64,000 nt of DNA from Streptosporangium brasiliense (GCF_030811595.1 NZ_JAUSRB010000004.1:1-64000), one strand, 5' to 3'. Positions 47,877 through 55,277 are shown, counted from the stretch's first letter. Numbers and translations: made by a program. The notes: a model not told the origin generated them from the sequence alone.

Positions 47877-49151
47877 TCATGCGGCCAGCGCGGCGGCGTC
47901 CTGGTCGGTGGGGCTCTTGGCGTCGAATCCGAGGGCCGACAGGATCTCGTTAGAGACCTGAAGGACGCGGGCGGCGCTGTCCTTCACGGCCTTGACGTCC
48001 TTCCCCCAGCCGGCCACGTAGGGGACCGCGTACTGAGCCGATTCGATGCCCGCGACAGTGGCGACCACGAACGACACCGACTCGGCCTCAACCTCCTGGG
48101 CCTCCCGGCTCATGCCTCGCGTGTTGTGCTCGCACATGATGTGCGCCAGCTCATGCGTGAGGGACGTCACGGCCTGCGCGTCGACCTGGTGGCCCTTGAC
48201 CACAACGCGCCGTTCGGCGAAGTTCACGAAAGCCTCAGCGCTCCCGGCGTCGCCACGCTCCAAGGTGTACCCGCGGGCCTCAACCTGCGCGGCCAGCGCA
48301 TCCCACAGCCACGCCGGAGCATCGCCGGTCAGATCCTGGGGAATCGGCGCGGCGGCCGTCGGCACTGGCTCCCCCTCGGTCTGGGAGATGTCGAACACCG
48401 GGACCAGGAAGAACCGCGTGGAGTCGAACCCGGAGATAAGGGTGATCTCGGTTTCCTGACCGGTCGCGGCGTCGGTCTCCGTAACGGTCATGGTGTCGGC
48501 CTTCTTGGTGCGGGGCGCCCAGACCTTGAGAGACTTGCTTCCCTTGATCACCGTTCGTCCAAGCTTGTTCCACTCCGAAAGCGGGCGGACGTCGGTTGCT
48601 TCGGGCATCTGGGTCCGCAGAAAAAGCGTGTTGTTCAGGCTGTACTTACGCAGGGACGCCCGGAATCGGAGCATCTCGGCCCAACCCTCCGCGGTGGTCA
48701 GGGTCTCTACCGCGGCCGTCAGTGCCTCGTGGGCTTCCTGCATGCGCTTGGCGCGCTCCTCCGGGGTGAGACTGAACCGACCGGACTTCTTCTTGCCGGT
48801 CTTCTTCTTGCCGTTCTTCGCGGTGGTGGACTTCTTGGCCGGTGCGGCGGCGGCCTTGACGGGCTCGGGCTTGGGCTCAGGCTTGACCGGCTCGGGCTGC
48901 TGGCCGTCGATCTCAGCGAGGGCCGCCCGCCCAAGGTCGGTGATCACATAGGCCCAGTTGCTGCGGTCGGTCGGGGTGTTCTTCTCGACCAGACCGCGCC
49001 GCTTGAGAGCCTGCACCGAGTTGGCGTTAACGCCAGCCCTGCGCATGTCGTCCAGGAAGGCGGCCACGCTGCCGCCGGCGACTGCGAGATTCCGGAGGCT
49101 GGTGATCATCAGGGCGGAGAGGCCGCGGACGTTGTCGAGAGTGTTCGCCAT
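47877..49151 (-). CDS. ArdC-like antirestriction protein with N-terminal winged-helix domain
   Basis: 424 residues. Residues 20-85 (SVQALKRRGLVEKN, WAYVITDLGRAALAEI) form a winged helix. After a Lys-rich linker, LRFRASLRKYSLNNTLFLRTQ and LGRTVIKGSKSLKVWAP (about 160-215) match ArdC N-terminal ssDNA-binding domains; a zincin metallopeptidase HELAH near 331-335, with EVEAESVSF downstream, completes the ArdC layout. ArdC proteins protect incoming DNA from restriction. Driven from operator-promoter 5. Confidence 0.75.
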   Translation of the reverse strand: MANTLDNVRGLSALMITSLRNLAVAGGSVAAFLDDMRRAGVNANSVQALKRRGLVEKNTPTDRSNWAYVITDLGRAALAEIDGQQPEPVKPEPKPEPVKAAAAPAKKSTTAKNGKKKTGKKKSGRFSLTPEERAKRMQEAHEALTAAVETLTTAEGWAEMLRFRASLRKYSLNNTLFLRTQMPEATDVRPLSEWNKLGRTVIKGSKSLKVWAPRTKKADTMTVTETDAATGQETEITLISGFDSTRFFLVPVFDISQTEGEPVPTAAAPIPQDLTGDAPAWLWDALAAQVEARGYTLERGDAGSAEAFVNFAERRVVVKGHQVDAQAVTSLTHELAHIMCEHNTRGMSREAQEVEAESVSFVVATVAGIESAQYAVPYVAGWGKDVKAVKDSAARVLQVSNEILSALGFDAKSPTDQDAAALAA

Positions 49152-49203
49152 TTTCGTGCTCCCTTGTGGTTGTTCTTGGTGGATGTGAAGACCGTAGCAC
49201 GTC

Positions 49204-49233
49204 CAAGGAATCTAGTGCAACACATTCCTTAAA
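49204..49233 (-). promoter_or_regulatory. Operator-promoter 5 (GGAAT-N12-ATTCC)
   Basis: Minus strand TTAAGGAATGTG, TTGCAC (-35), ATTCCTTGG, TACGGT (-10) 18 bases later. Drives the ArdC-like gene; one of the best promoters of the set. Confidence 0.9.
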
Positions 49234-49249
49234 AATGCCTCTGAGCAGC

Positions 49250-49287
49250 AGAGAGCCCCAACGCCATGCATGGTGTTGGGGCTCTCT
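49250..49287 (-). terminator. Terminator between cassette genes
   Basis: Arms AGAGAGCCCCAAC and GTTGGGGCTCTCT (13 bp perfect) with a 12-base loop, next to operator-promoter 5. Confidence 0.85.
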
Positions 49288-49297
49288 GGTGGGGTGA

Positions 49298-49606
49298 TCA
49301 GTGGTCGCAGGTGACCGTCTTGCACTTGGCGAGCATCTCGTCAGCCCTGTCGTAACCCACGGTTGGCGACGACTCCCCCAGGCCGAGCAGTGCGGCAAGG
49401 CCGACGCGGAAGGCGTGCGCCTCGCCGTTGTAGAGCACCCACAGCATTGCGTCGCCGCCCTGGGTGAAATCCGGGTGGTGGTACTTGGCGGCCTGCCGGT
49501 ACGCGCCACACGCGTTGTAGGTGAGGCTGCGCGCCGCCTTGGTGATGTGCTCGCGCAGCTGGTCGGCCGGGGAAATGTCCGTGACAGGGGCGTTCTTGAT
49601 TCGCAT
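49298..49606 (-). CDS. Small unknown protein
   Basis: 102 residues from ATG 49606. LREHITKAARSLTYNACGAYRQ, then AMLWVLYNGEAHAFRVGLAAL and a CKTVTCDH end. Probably co-transcribed with the next gene. No domain recognised. Confidence 0.6.
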   Translation of the reverse strand: MRIKNAPVTDISPADQLREHITKAARSLTYNACGAYRQAAKYHHPDFTQGGDAMLWVLYNGEAHAFRVGLAALLGLGESSPTVGYDRADEMLAKCKTVTCDH

Positions 49607-49638
49607 ATGAGGCTCCGAGCGCTTGGTGTGGGGGGTGA

Positions 49639-50016
49639 TCAGGCGGCGGCCGAAGTGCGGCCGTAGTTGCGGCTGTAGCTCTCGGCCTCGGCCATGCCGT
49701 TCTCGAAGTGCTTGGAGCCGTGCAGCATGCCGTACCAGCCGAGAATGCGGTAAGCGTCCACGACAAGCGGGTTCATCTCGGCCTCCTCCCGCATGCCAAG
49801 CTGCTCGTACATACCGAGGAGGTAAGCGCAGGTCTGGCGGGTGGCGCGGGCGCCGGTGAAAACGACCTGCCAGCTACCCGGGATCAGCCAGCGGCTACCC
49901 CGACCGGTGCGCAGGTCGGCCCCCTGAATGACGTTGCCGATTCCTCCCTCCGTGAGCGCCTCAACCTCCGCGGCGACGGCGTGAACGATCGTTCCCGTAA
50001 TGATCATGCGGCGCAT
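49639..50016 (-). CDS. Unknown protein, first of the leftward block
   Basis: 125 residues from ATG 50016. AVAAEVEALTEGGIGNVIQG, ATRQTCAYLLGMYEQLGMRE, and a Ser/Arg-rich C-terminus (SYSRNYGRTSA). First leftward gene of the divergent pair controlled by operators at 50.07 and 50.14 kb. No family recognised. Confidence 0.6.
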   Translation of the reverse strand: MRRMIITGTIVHAVAAEVEALTEGGIGNVIQGADLRTGRGSRWLIPGSWQVVFTGARATRQTCAYLLGMYEQLGMREEAEMNPLVVDAYRILGWYGMLHGSKHFENGMAEAESYSRNYGRTSAAA

Positions 50017-50069
50017 GTGGTGCTCCCTGCGGTGCGTTGTTCTTGGTGGTGTGCACAGCTAACCACAGT

Positions 50070-50099
50070 TGAGGAATACACCGCAAGTCATTCCTTAAA
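50070..50099 (-). promoter_or_regulatory. Operator-promoter 6 (GGAAT-N12-ATTCC), leftward
   Basis: Minus strand TTAAGGAATGAC, TTGCGG (-35), ATTCCTCAA, TTAGCT (-10) at 18 bases. It faces the gene starting at 50016 and lies 41 bases from its divergent partner. Confidence 0.85.
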
Positions 50100-50140
50100 A
50101 CTCTCTAGATCTCTCACATAAGGCCAGGTCACAGCCTTTT

Positions 50141-50170
50141 TTGAGGAATGAGTTGCAATACATTCCCCAG
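50141..50170 (+). promoter_or_regulatory. Operator-promoter 7 (GGAAT-N12-ATTCC), rightward
   Basis: Plus strand TTGAGGAATGAG, TTGCAA (-35), ATTCCCCAG, TTAGCT (-10) at 18 bases. It starts the rightward gene block at 50237. Divergent arrangement with operator 6 implies coordinated control. Confidence 0.85.
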
Positions 50171-50236
50171 CTGTGGTTAGCTGATGCCACGCCGGAAACG
50201 GCAGCGCCACGCAGCACCACCGAAGGGAATCGAATC

Positions 50237-50491
50237 ATGATCCACTACCACGTCATCAGGCCCGGCGAGTCCGGGGGCGGCAAGCTCGGCGGCCGTACCT
50301 TCGAGAAGCTGGACCACGCCCGCGCCGAATTTCTCCTGCTCGCCCCCCACCACGCACAGGGGATCACCGCGGAGTACTGCCGCCAGGTTTTCGCTAACGG
50401 CAACGTGGTTCGGCTGCGCGACGGAGACGAACACGGGGGCGCCCCAATCGCCTATTTCGCCGAGTGCAAGCGAGACGGCGTCTCCTGCTGA
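50237..50491 (+). CDS. Small unknown protein, first of the rightward block
   Basis: 84 residues from ATG 50237 (leader CACCACCGAAGGGAATCG). HYHVIRPGESGGGKLGGRTF, AEFLLLAPHHAQGITAEY, AECKRDGVSC. Alpha/beta, two Cys at the end. Function unknown. Confidence 0.6.
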   Translation: MIHYHVIRPGESGGGKLGGRTFEKLDHARAEFLLLAPHHAQGITAEYCRQVFANGNVVRLRDGDEHGGAPIAYFAECKRDGVSC

Positions 50492-50492
50492 T

Positions 50493-50580
50493 CTGCCTGA
50501 CGGGTCCTCCGCTCACCGCGCCGGCGATCCGGCGCGGCCGGGCGGGGCGTCCGCCTGGACGATCCACCACGCACCACTGA
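50493..50580. repeat. Intergenic hairpin with leader cassette
   Basis: TGACGGGTCCTC start, a CGCGCCGG/CCGGCGCG hairpin, then GTCCGCCTGGACGATCCACC leading to the leader GCACCACTGAAGGGAATCC. The same arrangement follows the genes at 51579 and similar ones at 54492 and 55277. Confidence 0.6.
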
Positions 50581-50593
50581 AGGGAATCCGATC

Positions 50594-50893
50594 GTGAACA
50601 AGCCGCTGACGCTTTCCACGCCCGAACTGCAGGCCGGGGACGTCGTCTTGACATACGGGATGCGCGTACGTCTCTCCCCTGAGCCGCGGATCTACCAGAA
50701 CAGGGGGACGGTCTACGCCTGGAACGGCACCGTCGAGAACCTGGACGAAGTCAAGGCGGACGGATTCGTGCCCATGTCGTTCCTGTCCGAAGGGCATTGG
50801 GTCGACGGCAAGGGGTGGGTGTACGAAGTGACCGGCCGCTGGGTCATTCAGGGAAACGACCTTGCTACCTGGGCTGTGATGCGGTCGGCCTAG
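50594..50893 (+). CDS. Small unknown protein, GTG start
   Basis: 99 residues from GTG 50594. LSTPELQAGDVVLTYGMRVRL, RGTVYAWNGTVENLDEVKAD, HWVDGKGWVYEVTGRWVIQG: a beta-rich SH3-like small protein. No family recognised. Confidence 0.65.
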   Translation: MNKPLTLSTPELQAGDVVLTYGMRVRLSPEPRIYQNRGTVYAWNGTVENLDEVKADGFVPMSFLSEGHWVDGKGWVYEVTGRWVIQGNDLATWAVMRSA

Positions 50894-50985
50894 TGGGTCT
50901 GTCCGGGGACAAGCGGGCAGCTGCTCGCCGGTCCTCGCGTGGATCCACCCACGCCACCACCACGCACCACCGAAGGGAATCCGAC

Positions 50986-51579
50986 ATGAGTTGGTACCAG
51001 GATCAGGCGGCCATGCTGCAGCTCGCCCACGACATCGCCGAGCACCTGAAAGACTTCACGGTCGAGCTGTACCCCGTGCCCTTTGACGGCCACAGCAAGA
51101 TCAGTCTTGTAAACGGAGCGTTCCGCCTCGTGCTCCACCAGGACAGCGCGATGCACCGGAAGGGCAAGGTCACGTTCCTGACCGACTTGCCCTATGGCGA
51201 CAGGGTCAACGACCGTACGGTTACCTCCCCCGATCTCACCCTGAGCGCTCACCGGACCGGTAAGTCACTCGCCGGCGACATCACCCGGCGCCTGCTTCCC
51301 GAATACGTCCAGGCCATGCGCCAGGCGCGCGAGCAGATCGACGCGGCGCGCAGCCGGCGAGCCGAAACGAAGAACATGGCCCAGGCAATCGCCGCCATGC
51401 TGCCTGACGGCTACGCCAGGAACAGCGACGACAACGGCACCAACCAGCGCATCACGTGGCGCGGCTCCAAGGGACAGATTGACCTGTGGTCTGGTCGATC
51501 CGCGGTGGTCTCTCTGAACGTCGAGAGTCCCGAATTCCTCACCGAGCTGGTTGAGCTGATCGCCAAGCACTCCGCCTGA
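50986..51579 (+). CDS. Unknown protein of the rightward block
   Basis: 197 residues from ATG 50986 (leader CACCACCGAAGGGAATCC). LHDIAEHLKDFTVELYPVPF-like start, beta ridges (GAFRLVLHQDSAMHRKGKVT), a central helix ARRSRRAETKNMAQAIAAML-like, and RITWRGSKGQIDLWSGRSAV. No domain recognised. Confidence 0.6.
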   Translation: MSWYQDQAAMLQLAHDIAEHLKDFTVELYPVPFDGHSKISLVNGAFRLVLHQDSAMHRKGKVTFLTDLPYGDRVNDRTVTSPDLTLSAHRTGKSLAGDITRRLLPEYVQAMRQAREQIDAARSRRAETKNMAQAIAAMLPDGYARNSDDNGTNQRITWRGSKGQIDLWSGRSAVVSLNVESPEFLTELVELIAKHSA

Positions 51580-51585
51580 CGGGTC

Positions 51586-51623
51586 CTCACCTACCGGGCC
51601 GGCGATCCGGTCCGGTAGGTGAG
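51586..51623. repeat. Intercistronic hairpin
   Basis: Arms CTCACCTACCGG and CCGGTAGGTGAG (12 bp perfect) with an inner CCGG/CCGG, 38 bases before the leader of the next gene. No T run; likely an RNA stabiliser or weak terminator. Confidence 0.6.
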
Positions 51624-51670
51624 ATGTCCGCCTGGACGAGTCCACCATGCACCACCGAAGGGGATCCGAT

Positions 51671-52024
51671 ATGACCATCAGGGACATGTCCAAGAAAGAC
51701 CTGGTCCACGTCGCGAACGGCGCTTTCACTAAGATCTACGAGCAGCGTACGGCCGTCCCCTCCTGGGGATCCGACGGCGCTATGACTAACTCGATGAGGG
51801 CCAACAACGAGGGCGACTCCGCAACCCTCTTCGCCGAATCCCGGACCTCTGGAATCTGGGCGCCGGACATGCGCGCGGAGATCGGCGTGCGGCTGCCGCT
51901 GTCCGAGCTGCGCCAGTACATTGCCGAGCTGACCGCGATTGCCGACGACCTCGAACAGCAGCAGGAGCAGCGCAAGGCCGATAACCGGGCCTTGATGCGC
52001 CTGTGCAACAACGGGAACGGCTGA
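51671..52024 (+). CDS. Small unknown protein
   Basis: 117 residues from ATG 51671. KKDLVHVANGAFTKIYEQR, ATLFAESRTSGIWAPDMRAE, and a C-terminal helix (LRQYIAELTAIADDLEQQQE). Next gene starts one base after its stop. Function unknown. Confidence 0.6.
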   Translation: MTIRDMSKKDLVHVANGAFTKIYEQRTAVPSWGSDGAMTNSMRANNEGDSATLFAESRTSGIWAPDMRAEIGVRLPLSELRQYIAELTAIADDLEQQQEQRKADNRALMRLCNNGNG

Positions 52025-52025
52025 C

Positions 52026-52373
52026 ATGGCGATCTCGTGGCGCAAGTACCGGAACACTGGTGAGATCTTCGGCCGGGTGTACATCGAGCACCGCTACGGG
52101 CTGTACGACTTGGTCAACATCCTCGCGAAGTACGCTCACGAAAACAACGACGCCGGCCCCTTCGACGAGCTCGACGTCACGAAACCCCTGTCGAAGACGT
52201 CGGCGGAGAAGTACATCCGCGAGCAGCTCCACGAATATGGACATCACGCGTCGTGGCTCTGGCGCGACAACACCGACGAGGACATGATCGAAATGTGCTT
52301 CGCGTGGGGTCGCGAAACCGCGATCCGAATCTGGCCGGAGTTCGCCGACCAGTTCGCCGAGGTGTCCGGGTGA
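52026..52373 (+). CDS. Small unknown protein
   Basis: 115 residues from ATG 52026, directly after the previous stop. WRKYRNTGEIFGRVYIEHRYG, KTSAEKYIREQLHEYGHHAS, IEMCFAWGRETAIRIWPEFA: helical, acidic-neutral. No family recognised. Last of the operon before a terminator. Confidence 0.6.
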   Translation: MAISWRKYRNTGEIFGRVYIEHRYGLYDLVNILAKYAHENNDAGPFDELDVTKPLSKTSAEKYIREQLHEYGHHASWLWRDNTDEDMIEMCFAWGRETAIRIWPEFADQFAEVSG

Positions 52374-52396
52374 AGTCCGATCATCTCTGATCATGG

Positions 52397-52500
52397 TCGG
52401 GCCGATTTTGGTCCGTTGGCGGATTGTGCCTCGCATCCCAACTGTGTTTGGCGGATTGCGCCCCGTATCCCAATTAGGATGCGGGGCTTTTCGCTGTTCA
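52397..52500. other. Intergenic segment with terminator and CATCCCAACT copy
   Basis: GGGCCGATTTTGGTCCG here repeats in intergenic segments at 54.5 and 55.3 kb. CATCCCAACTGTG at 52434 is a single copy of the early-promoter word, followed by a related TATCCCAATTAGGAT in the terminator. No gene. Confidence 0.5.
52460..52487 (+). terminator. Terminator before the HicA-like gene
   Basis: GCCCCG-ATCC...GGAT-CGGGGC hairpin followed by TTTTCGC, ends the operon 50237-52373. Confidence 0.8.
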
Positions 52501-52509
52501 AAGGTGCTT

Positions 52510-52539
52510 TTAAGGAATATATTGTGTTTCATTCCTCAC
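52510..52539 (+). promoter_or_regulatory. Operator-promoter 8 (GGAAT-N12-ATTCC)
   Basis: Plus strand TTAAGGAATATA, TTGTGT (-35), ATTCCTCACG, CATACT (-10) at 17 bases. Drives the HicA-like gene. Confidence 0.8.
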
Positions 52540-52590
52540 GCTGCCATACTGAGCACACACCACAGCAGTACCGAAGGGAACCCCCGCCCC

Positions 52591-52821
52591 ATGAGCAAGC
52601 ACGACATGACCGAGCTCACCAAGGCCCTTACAGACCAAGGGTTCGAGGTGGTCACCAAAGGCGTCCGACACCCCAAGGTCTACAAGGTGACGACCAACCC
52701 CGACGGCGGTGAACGGCGCCGGCTGATCACTACGCTCCCGTCGTCGTCTTCATCAGGTCGGAACCTGGACAACACACTTCCCTACCTGCGCAGGGCTGGG
52801 TTCGTGTGGAAGAACCGCTAA
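52591..52821 (+). CDS. HicA-like small protein
   Basis: 76 residues from ATG 52591. LTKALTDQGFEVVTKGVRHP with a His near 28, then DNTLPYLRRAGFVWKNR, resembles the double-stranded-RNA-binding fold of HicA-type toxins ('L...Gf......H..y......g.Tl...lr.aG'). No HicB antitoxin is adjacent. Could be a phage-adapted mRNA interferase or a fold relative with other function. Single-gene cassette under operator 8. Confidence 0.55.
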   Translation: MSKHDMTELTKALTDQGFEVVTKGVRHPKVYKVTTNPDGGERRRLITTLPSSSSSGRNLDNTLPYLRRAGFVWKNR

Positions 52822-52835
52822 AAGTGACATCCCCC

Positions 52836-52863
52836 GCCCCGTCCTCAATACTGAGGGCGGGGC
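52836..52863 (+). terminator. Terminator of the HicA-like gene
   Basis: Arms GCCCCG(t)CCTCA and TGAGG(g)CGGGGC with a 4-base loop, followed by TTCCCC. Confidence 0.8.
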
Positions 52864-52896
52864 TTCCCCGTGCAATAACGACGACGAGGTGACGCG

Positions 52897-53226
52897 ATGG
52901 CCGAGAAGCAATGGTCGGTCCAGGTCGACTGGGGAAACGTCCCCAGCGAGCGCGAGATAGACACCATGCTGGACTACCTGAACGAGCACCGGCCGGACAC
53001 GCTCCCCGCTCTGGGCATCCTGGAGAACGGCCTGATGTCGGCTCGGCTGATGATCGCGACCCATGAGGGCTGGGACGCCGAGGCGGCCCTGTCGAGCGCT
53101 CGAAGGGCTCTCCAGCGCGCCCAGGGGGTCAGAGACCTGAGTATCCGACGGGTGGAGGTCATGCCCTGGGCGGAGTTCCTGGAGCGTGAGGAGGCGTTTG
53201 CGGACGGGGCGATGATCTCGACCTGA
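52897..53226 (+). CDS. Small unknown protein
   Basis: 109 residues from ATG 52897 (ribosome site GACGAGGTG). VQVDWGNVPSEREIDTMLDY, LPALGILENGLMSARLMIAT, LSSARRALQRAQGVRDLSI: alpha/beta. Similar small proteins occur in actinophages; function unknown. Terminator follows. Confidence 0.6.
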   Translation: MAEKQWSVQVDWGNVPSEREIDTMLDYLNEHRPDTLPALGILENGLMSARLMIATHEGWDAEAALSSARRALQRAQGVRDLSIRRVEVMPWAEFLEREEAFADGAMIST

Positions 53227-53240
53227 CCGGCGCCCTTTAG

Positions 53241-53269
53241 GCCCCCGTTCCCCCTATGGGATCGGGGGC
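53241..53269 (+). terminator. Terminator before operator-promoter 9
   Basis: GCCCCCGTTCCC...GGGATCGGGGGC followed by TTTTTGCTGCTC, the same words (GCTGCTCA) that border the leftward cassettes. Confidence 0.85.
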
Positions 53270-53291
53270 TTTTTGCTGCTCACAGTCTTTT

Positions 53292-53321
53292 TTGAGGAAT
53301 GTATTGCGCTGCATTCCTTGT
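53292..53321 (+). promoter_or_regulatory. Operator-promoter 9 (GGAAT-N12-ATTCC)
   Basis: Plus strand TTGAGGAATGTA, TTGCGC (-35), ATTCCTTG, TACGGT (-10) at 18 bases. Drives the gene starting at 53373 through a CATCCACCAAGAACAACCGACAAGG leader. Confidence 0.9.
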
Positions 53322-53372
53322 CGGTGCTACGGTATTCACATCCACCAAGAACAACCGACAAGGAGCCACCAC

Positions 53373-53636
53373 ATGGCCCGCAACCTTCTCGCCAGCACCG
53401 ACTACCGGGTGCGCCTTCAGATGGCACTCACCCTGCGCGCCGACCGGCTGGCCGACCTTCAGGGCCTTGAGACCGAGCTGACGGAGGCGGCCGACGGCTT
53501 CACCCGCGGAATCCTGCGGACCCGCATTCGCGCCACGTCCAACCACATCGCGGGCTGGGAGGACTACATCAACGACGGCTGCCCCTACGAGCCGCGCGCC
53601 CAGGTCACCCGCTCCACCTACCGCCGTACCGCCTGA
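53373..53636 (+). CDS. Small unknown protein under operator-promoter 9
   Basis: 87 residues from ATG 53373. VRLQMALTLRADRLADLQGL, TRGILRTRIRATSNHIAGWE, a Pro/Arg-rich C-terminus. First of a rightward series. No domain recognised. Confidence 0.6.
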   Translation: MARNLLASTDYRVRLQMALTLRADRLADLQGLETELTEAADGFTRGILRTRIRATSNHIAGWEDYINDGCPYEPRAQVTRSTYRRTA

Positions 53637-53645
53637 GGGGACGAC

Positions 53646-53813
53646 ATGACCGACGGTGAATTTCCCACGCTCCCCATCCTGTGCCCCGCCTGCTTTTTCA
53701 ACCTCAAGGACGACGGCTACCCCAGAGCACACCAGAACGCCACGGACGGGAAGACCTGCTCCTACGAGCTCAGCCCCGCATTGCTGGACTTCTGGTCCGA
53801 CCCTGACGCCTGA
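53646..53813 (+). CDS. Small Cys-motif protein
   Basis: 55 residues from ATG 53646, 9 bases after the previous stop. TLPILCPACFFNLKDDGYPRAH and CSYELSPALLDFW: a CPAC pair plus one Cys. Too short for the usual ORF limit but bounded by coupled genes, so probably real. Confidence 0.5.
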   Translation: MTDGEFPTLPILCPACFFNLKDDGYPRAHQNATDGKTCSYELSPALLDFWSDPDA

Positions 53814-53824
53814 AGGGAGCTGTT

Positions 53825-54106
53825 ATGCGTACCTGTCTCACCCCTGATCAGTTGGCAAGCCTCGCCGCGCAGGGATTCGCCGAGTCACAGCGCAGCCGCT
53901 TCGTTGACCCTGACGCAGTCGCCAAGTCCAAGCGGATTCTTTGCGAACGCGGAGAGGAATGGGCCGCAAGCGTTCTCATGCGCGACCTTTCCCGCCGGTC
54001 TCTCCTGCTTCCCCATCTTCCGTACCTGGAGAACGGCGAGTTGGAAACGCTCATCCTTGCCGACCGCGCCGAATGGGATCAGCTCGCGGCGCTGGCTCAG
54101 GCATAA
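53825..54106 (+). CDS. Small unknown protein
   Basis: 93 residues, ATG 53825 after GGGAGC. LTPDQLASLAAQGFAESQRS, ERGEEWAASVLMRDLSRRSL, NGELETLILADRAEWDQLAA: helical and acidic. Belongs to the rightward series. Confidence 0.6.
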   Translation: MRTCLTPDQLASLAAQGFAESQRSRFVDPDAVAKSKRILCERGEEWAASVLMRDLSRRSLLLPHLPYLENGELETLILADRAEWDQLAALAQA

Positions 54107-54135
54107 CCACCCTGAAAATACGAGAGGAACCGATC

Positions 54136-54492
54136 ATGGAACAGACCACCGTAGACCAGCAGATTTCCGAGGCCGAGCAGCGTGCGGCGCTGGCCCAGAC
54201 CCGCGCGGACTGGGAGAAGTTCGACGGCATCCGCCAGCGGGTGAACGCCATGGACATCATGGTCGACGCCTTGCGCGGCAAGACGGCCGACGGCCCGTGG
54301 CTGATCACGGCCGGAGCCATCCGCGTGAAGGACCTGGAGAAGCTCGTCACCCTGGCCGAAATCGCGCTCCGGGTCCACCGCGAGATCCAGTCGTGCGCGG
54401 ACCAGCAGATCCCCCTTGAGGGCCGCGAATCTGAGCTGGCATTCGACCTCTGGAACCGCGTCAACACCTTGAACGCCCAGCAGTCCGAGTAA
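54136..54492 (+). CDS. Paralogue A of a rightward three-gene family
   Basis: 118 residues from ATG 54136. DWEKFDGIRQRVNAMDIMVD near 30-49 and VKDLEKLVTLAEIALRVHRE near 71-90 are shared with the two following genes; ends in FDLWNRVNTLNAQ. It lacks their N-terminal domain, so it is a shortened copy. Function unknown; helix-rich. Confidence 0.6.
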   Translation: MEQTTVDQQISEAEQRAALAQTRADWEKFDGIRQRVNAMDIMVDALRGKTADGPWLITAGAIRVKDLEKLVTLAEIALRVHREIQSCADQQIPLEGRESELAFDLWNRVNTLNAQQSE

Positions 54493-54578
54493 CCCTCACC
54501 GTAGGCGGGCCGATTTGGTCCGGTCCGCCTGCGGGCAAGGCCACTCGGCCGAGTCTGTTCGCACTGAAGGGAACCCCC

Positions 54579-55277
54579 GTGAAGAAGTCCGGCATCAAGC
54601 CTGGCGAGTTCTACGCCCTGAACAATCGCTACAGCACCGACCTGGTACGCGTGATCAATCTCGACCAGCTGGTGGTCAACGTTGACCGGAGCTGGGACCG
54701 CACCGTTCGAGCGTGCTTCGAGACCTCCCGCGACAAGCGGCCGACCCGCTGGAACTACGCGCAGGCCTCGGGATTCGCCGCGGTGAAGCTGGCGAGCGAC
54801 ACCCCCGAGCTGCGCGAGGCCGCGGCCAAGCTGACCCTTGACGACTTTCTGGCCGCCACGAATTCCGAGCCGGCTGACGGTCTGGAATTCGTGATCGTGA
54901 CGACCCTGGCCAAGATCCTCGGCCCGTACACGGAGGTTATGGCCGCCAAGGAGGCCGAGGAGGAGCGGGCGAGGCTTGCCCGCGAGCAGTCCGAGAAGAA
55001 GGCCGCGGAAGTGGCTGAACGGTTCAACGGCATTCGCGGGCGGCTCAACGCGATGGGCGTCACCGTCTTCCCCGAGCGCGTTGGCGGGACCATGTCAGGA
55101 AGGGCCTACATGGACGACTTGGAGCGGCTCGCCGCGCTGGCCGAACTCGCGGTTGATCTGCACACCAAGATTGACCAGGGCGCCGGATCCTTCGAGATGG
55201 CGTCGATCGAAGCGCATAGGTACGGCGCGGGATACGCGTTTGGGGTCTGGGAGAAGGTCCAGGCTCTGAACGCCTAG
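54579..55277 (+). CDS. Paralogue B of a rightward three-gene family, GTG start
   Basis: 232 residues from GTG 54579 (leader GCACTGAAGGGAACCCC). N-terminal domain IKPGEFYALNNRYSTDLVRV; coiled coil KEAEEERARLAREQSEKKA; C-terminal domain FNGIRGRLNAMGVTVFPER and MDDLERLAALAELAVDLHTK. Clearly related along its length to paralogue C. Confidence 0.6.
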   Translation: MKKSGIKPGEFYALNNRYSTDLVRVINLDQLVVNVDRSWDRTVRACFETSRDKRPTRWNYAQASGFAAVKLASDTPELREAAAKLTLDDFLAATNSEPADGLEFVIVTTLAKILGPYTEVMAAKEAEEERARLAREQSEKKAAEVAERFNGIRGRLNAMGVTVFPERVGGTMSGRAYMDDLERLAALAELAVDLHTKIDQGAGSFEMASIEAHRYGAGYAFGVWEKVQALNA

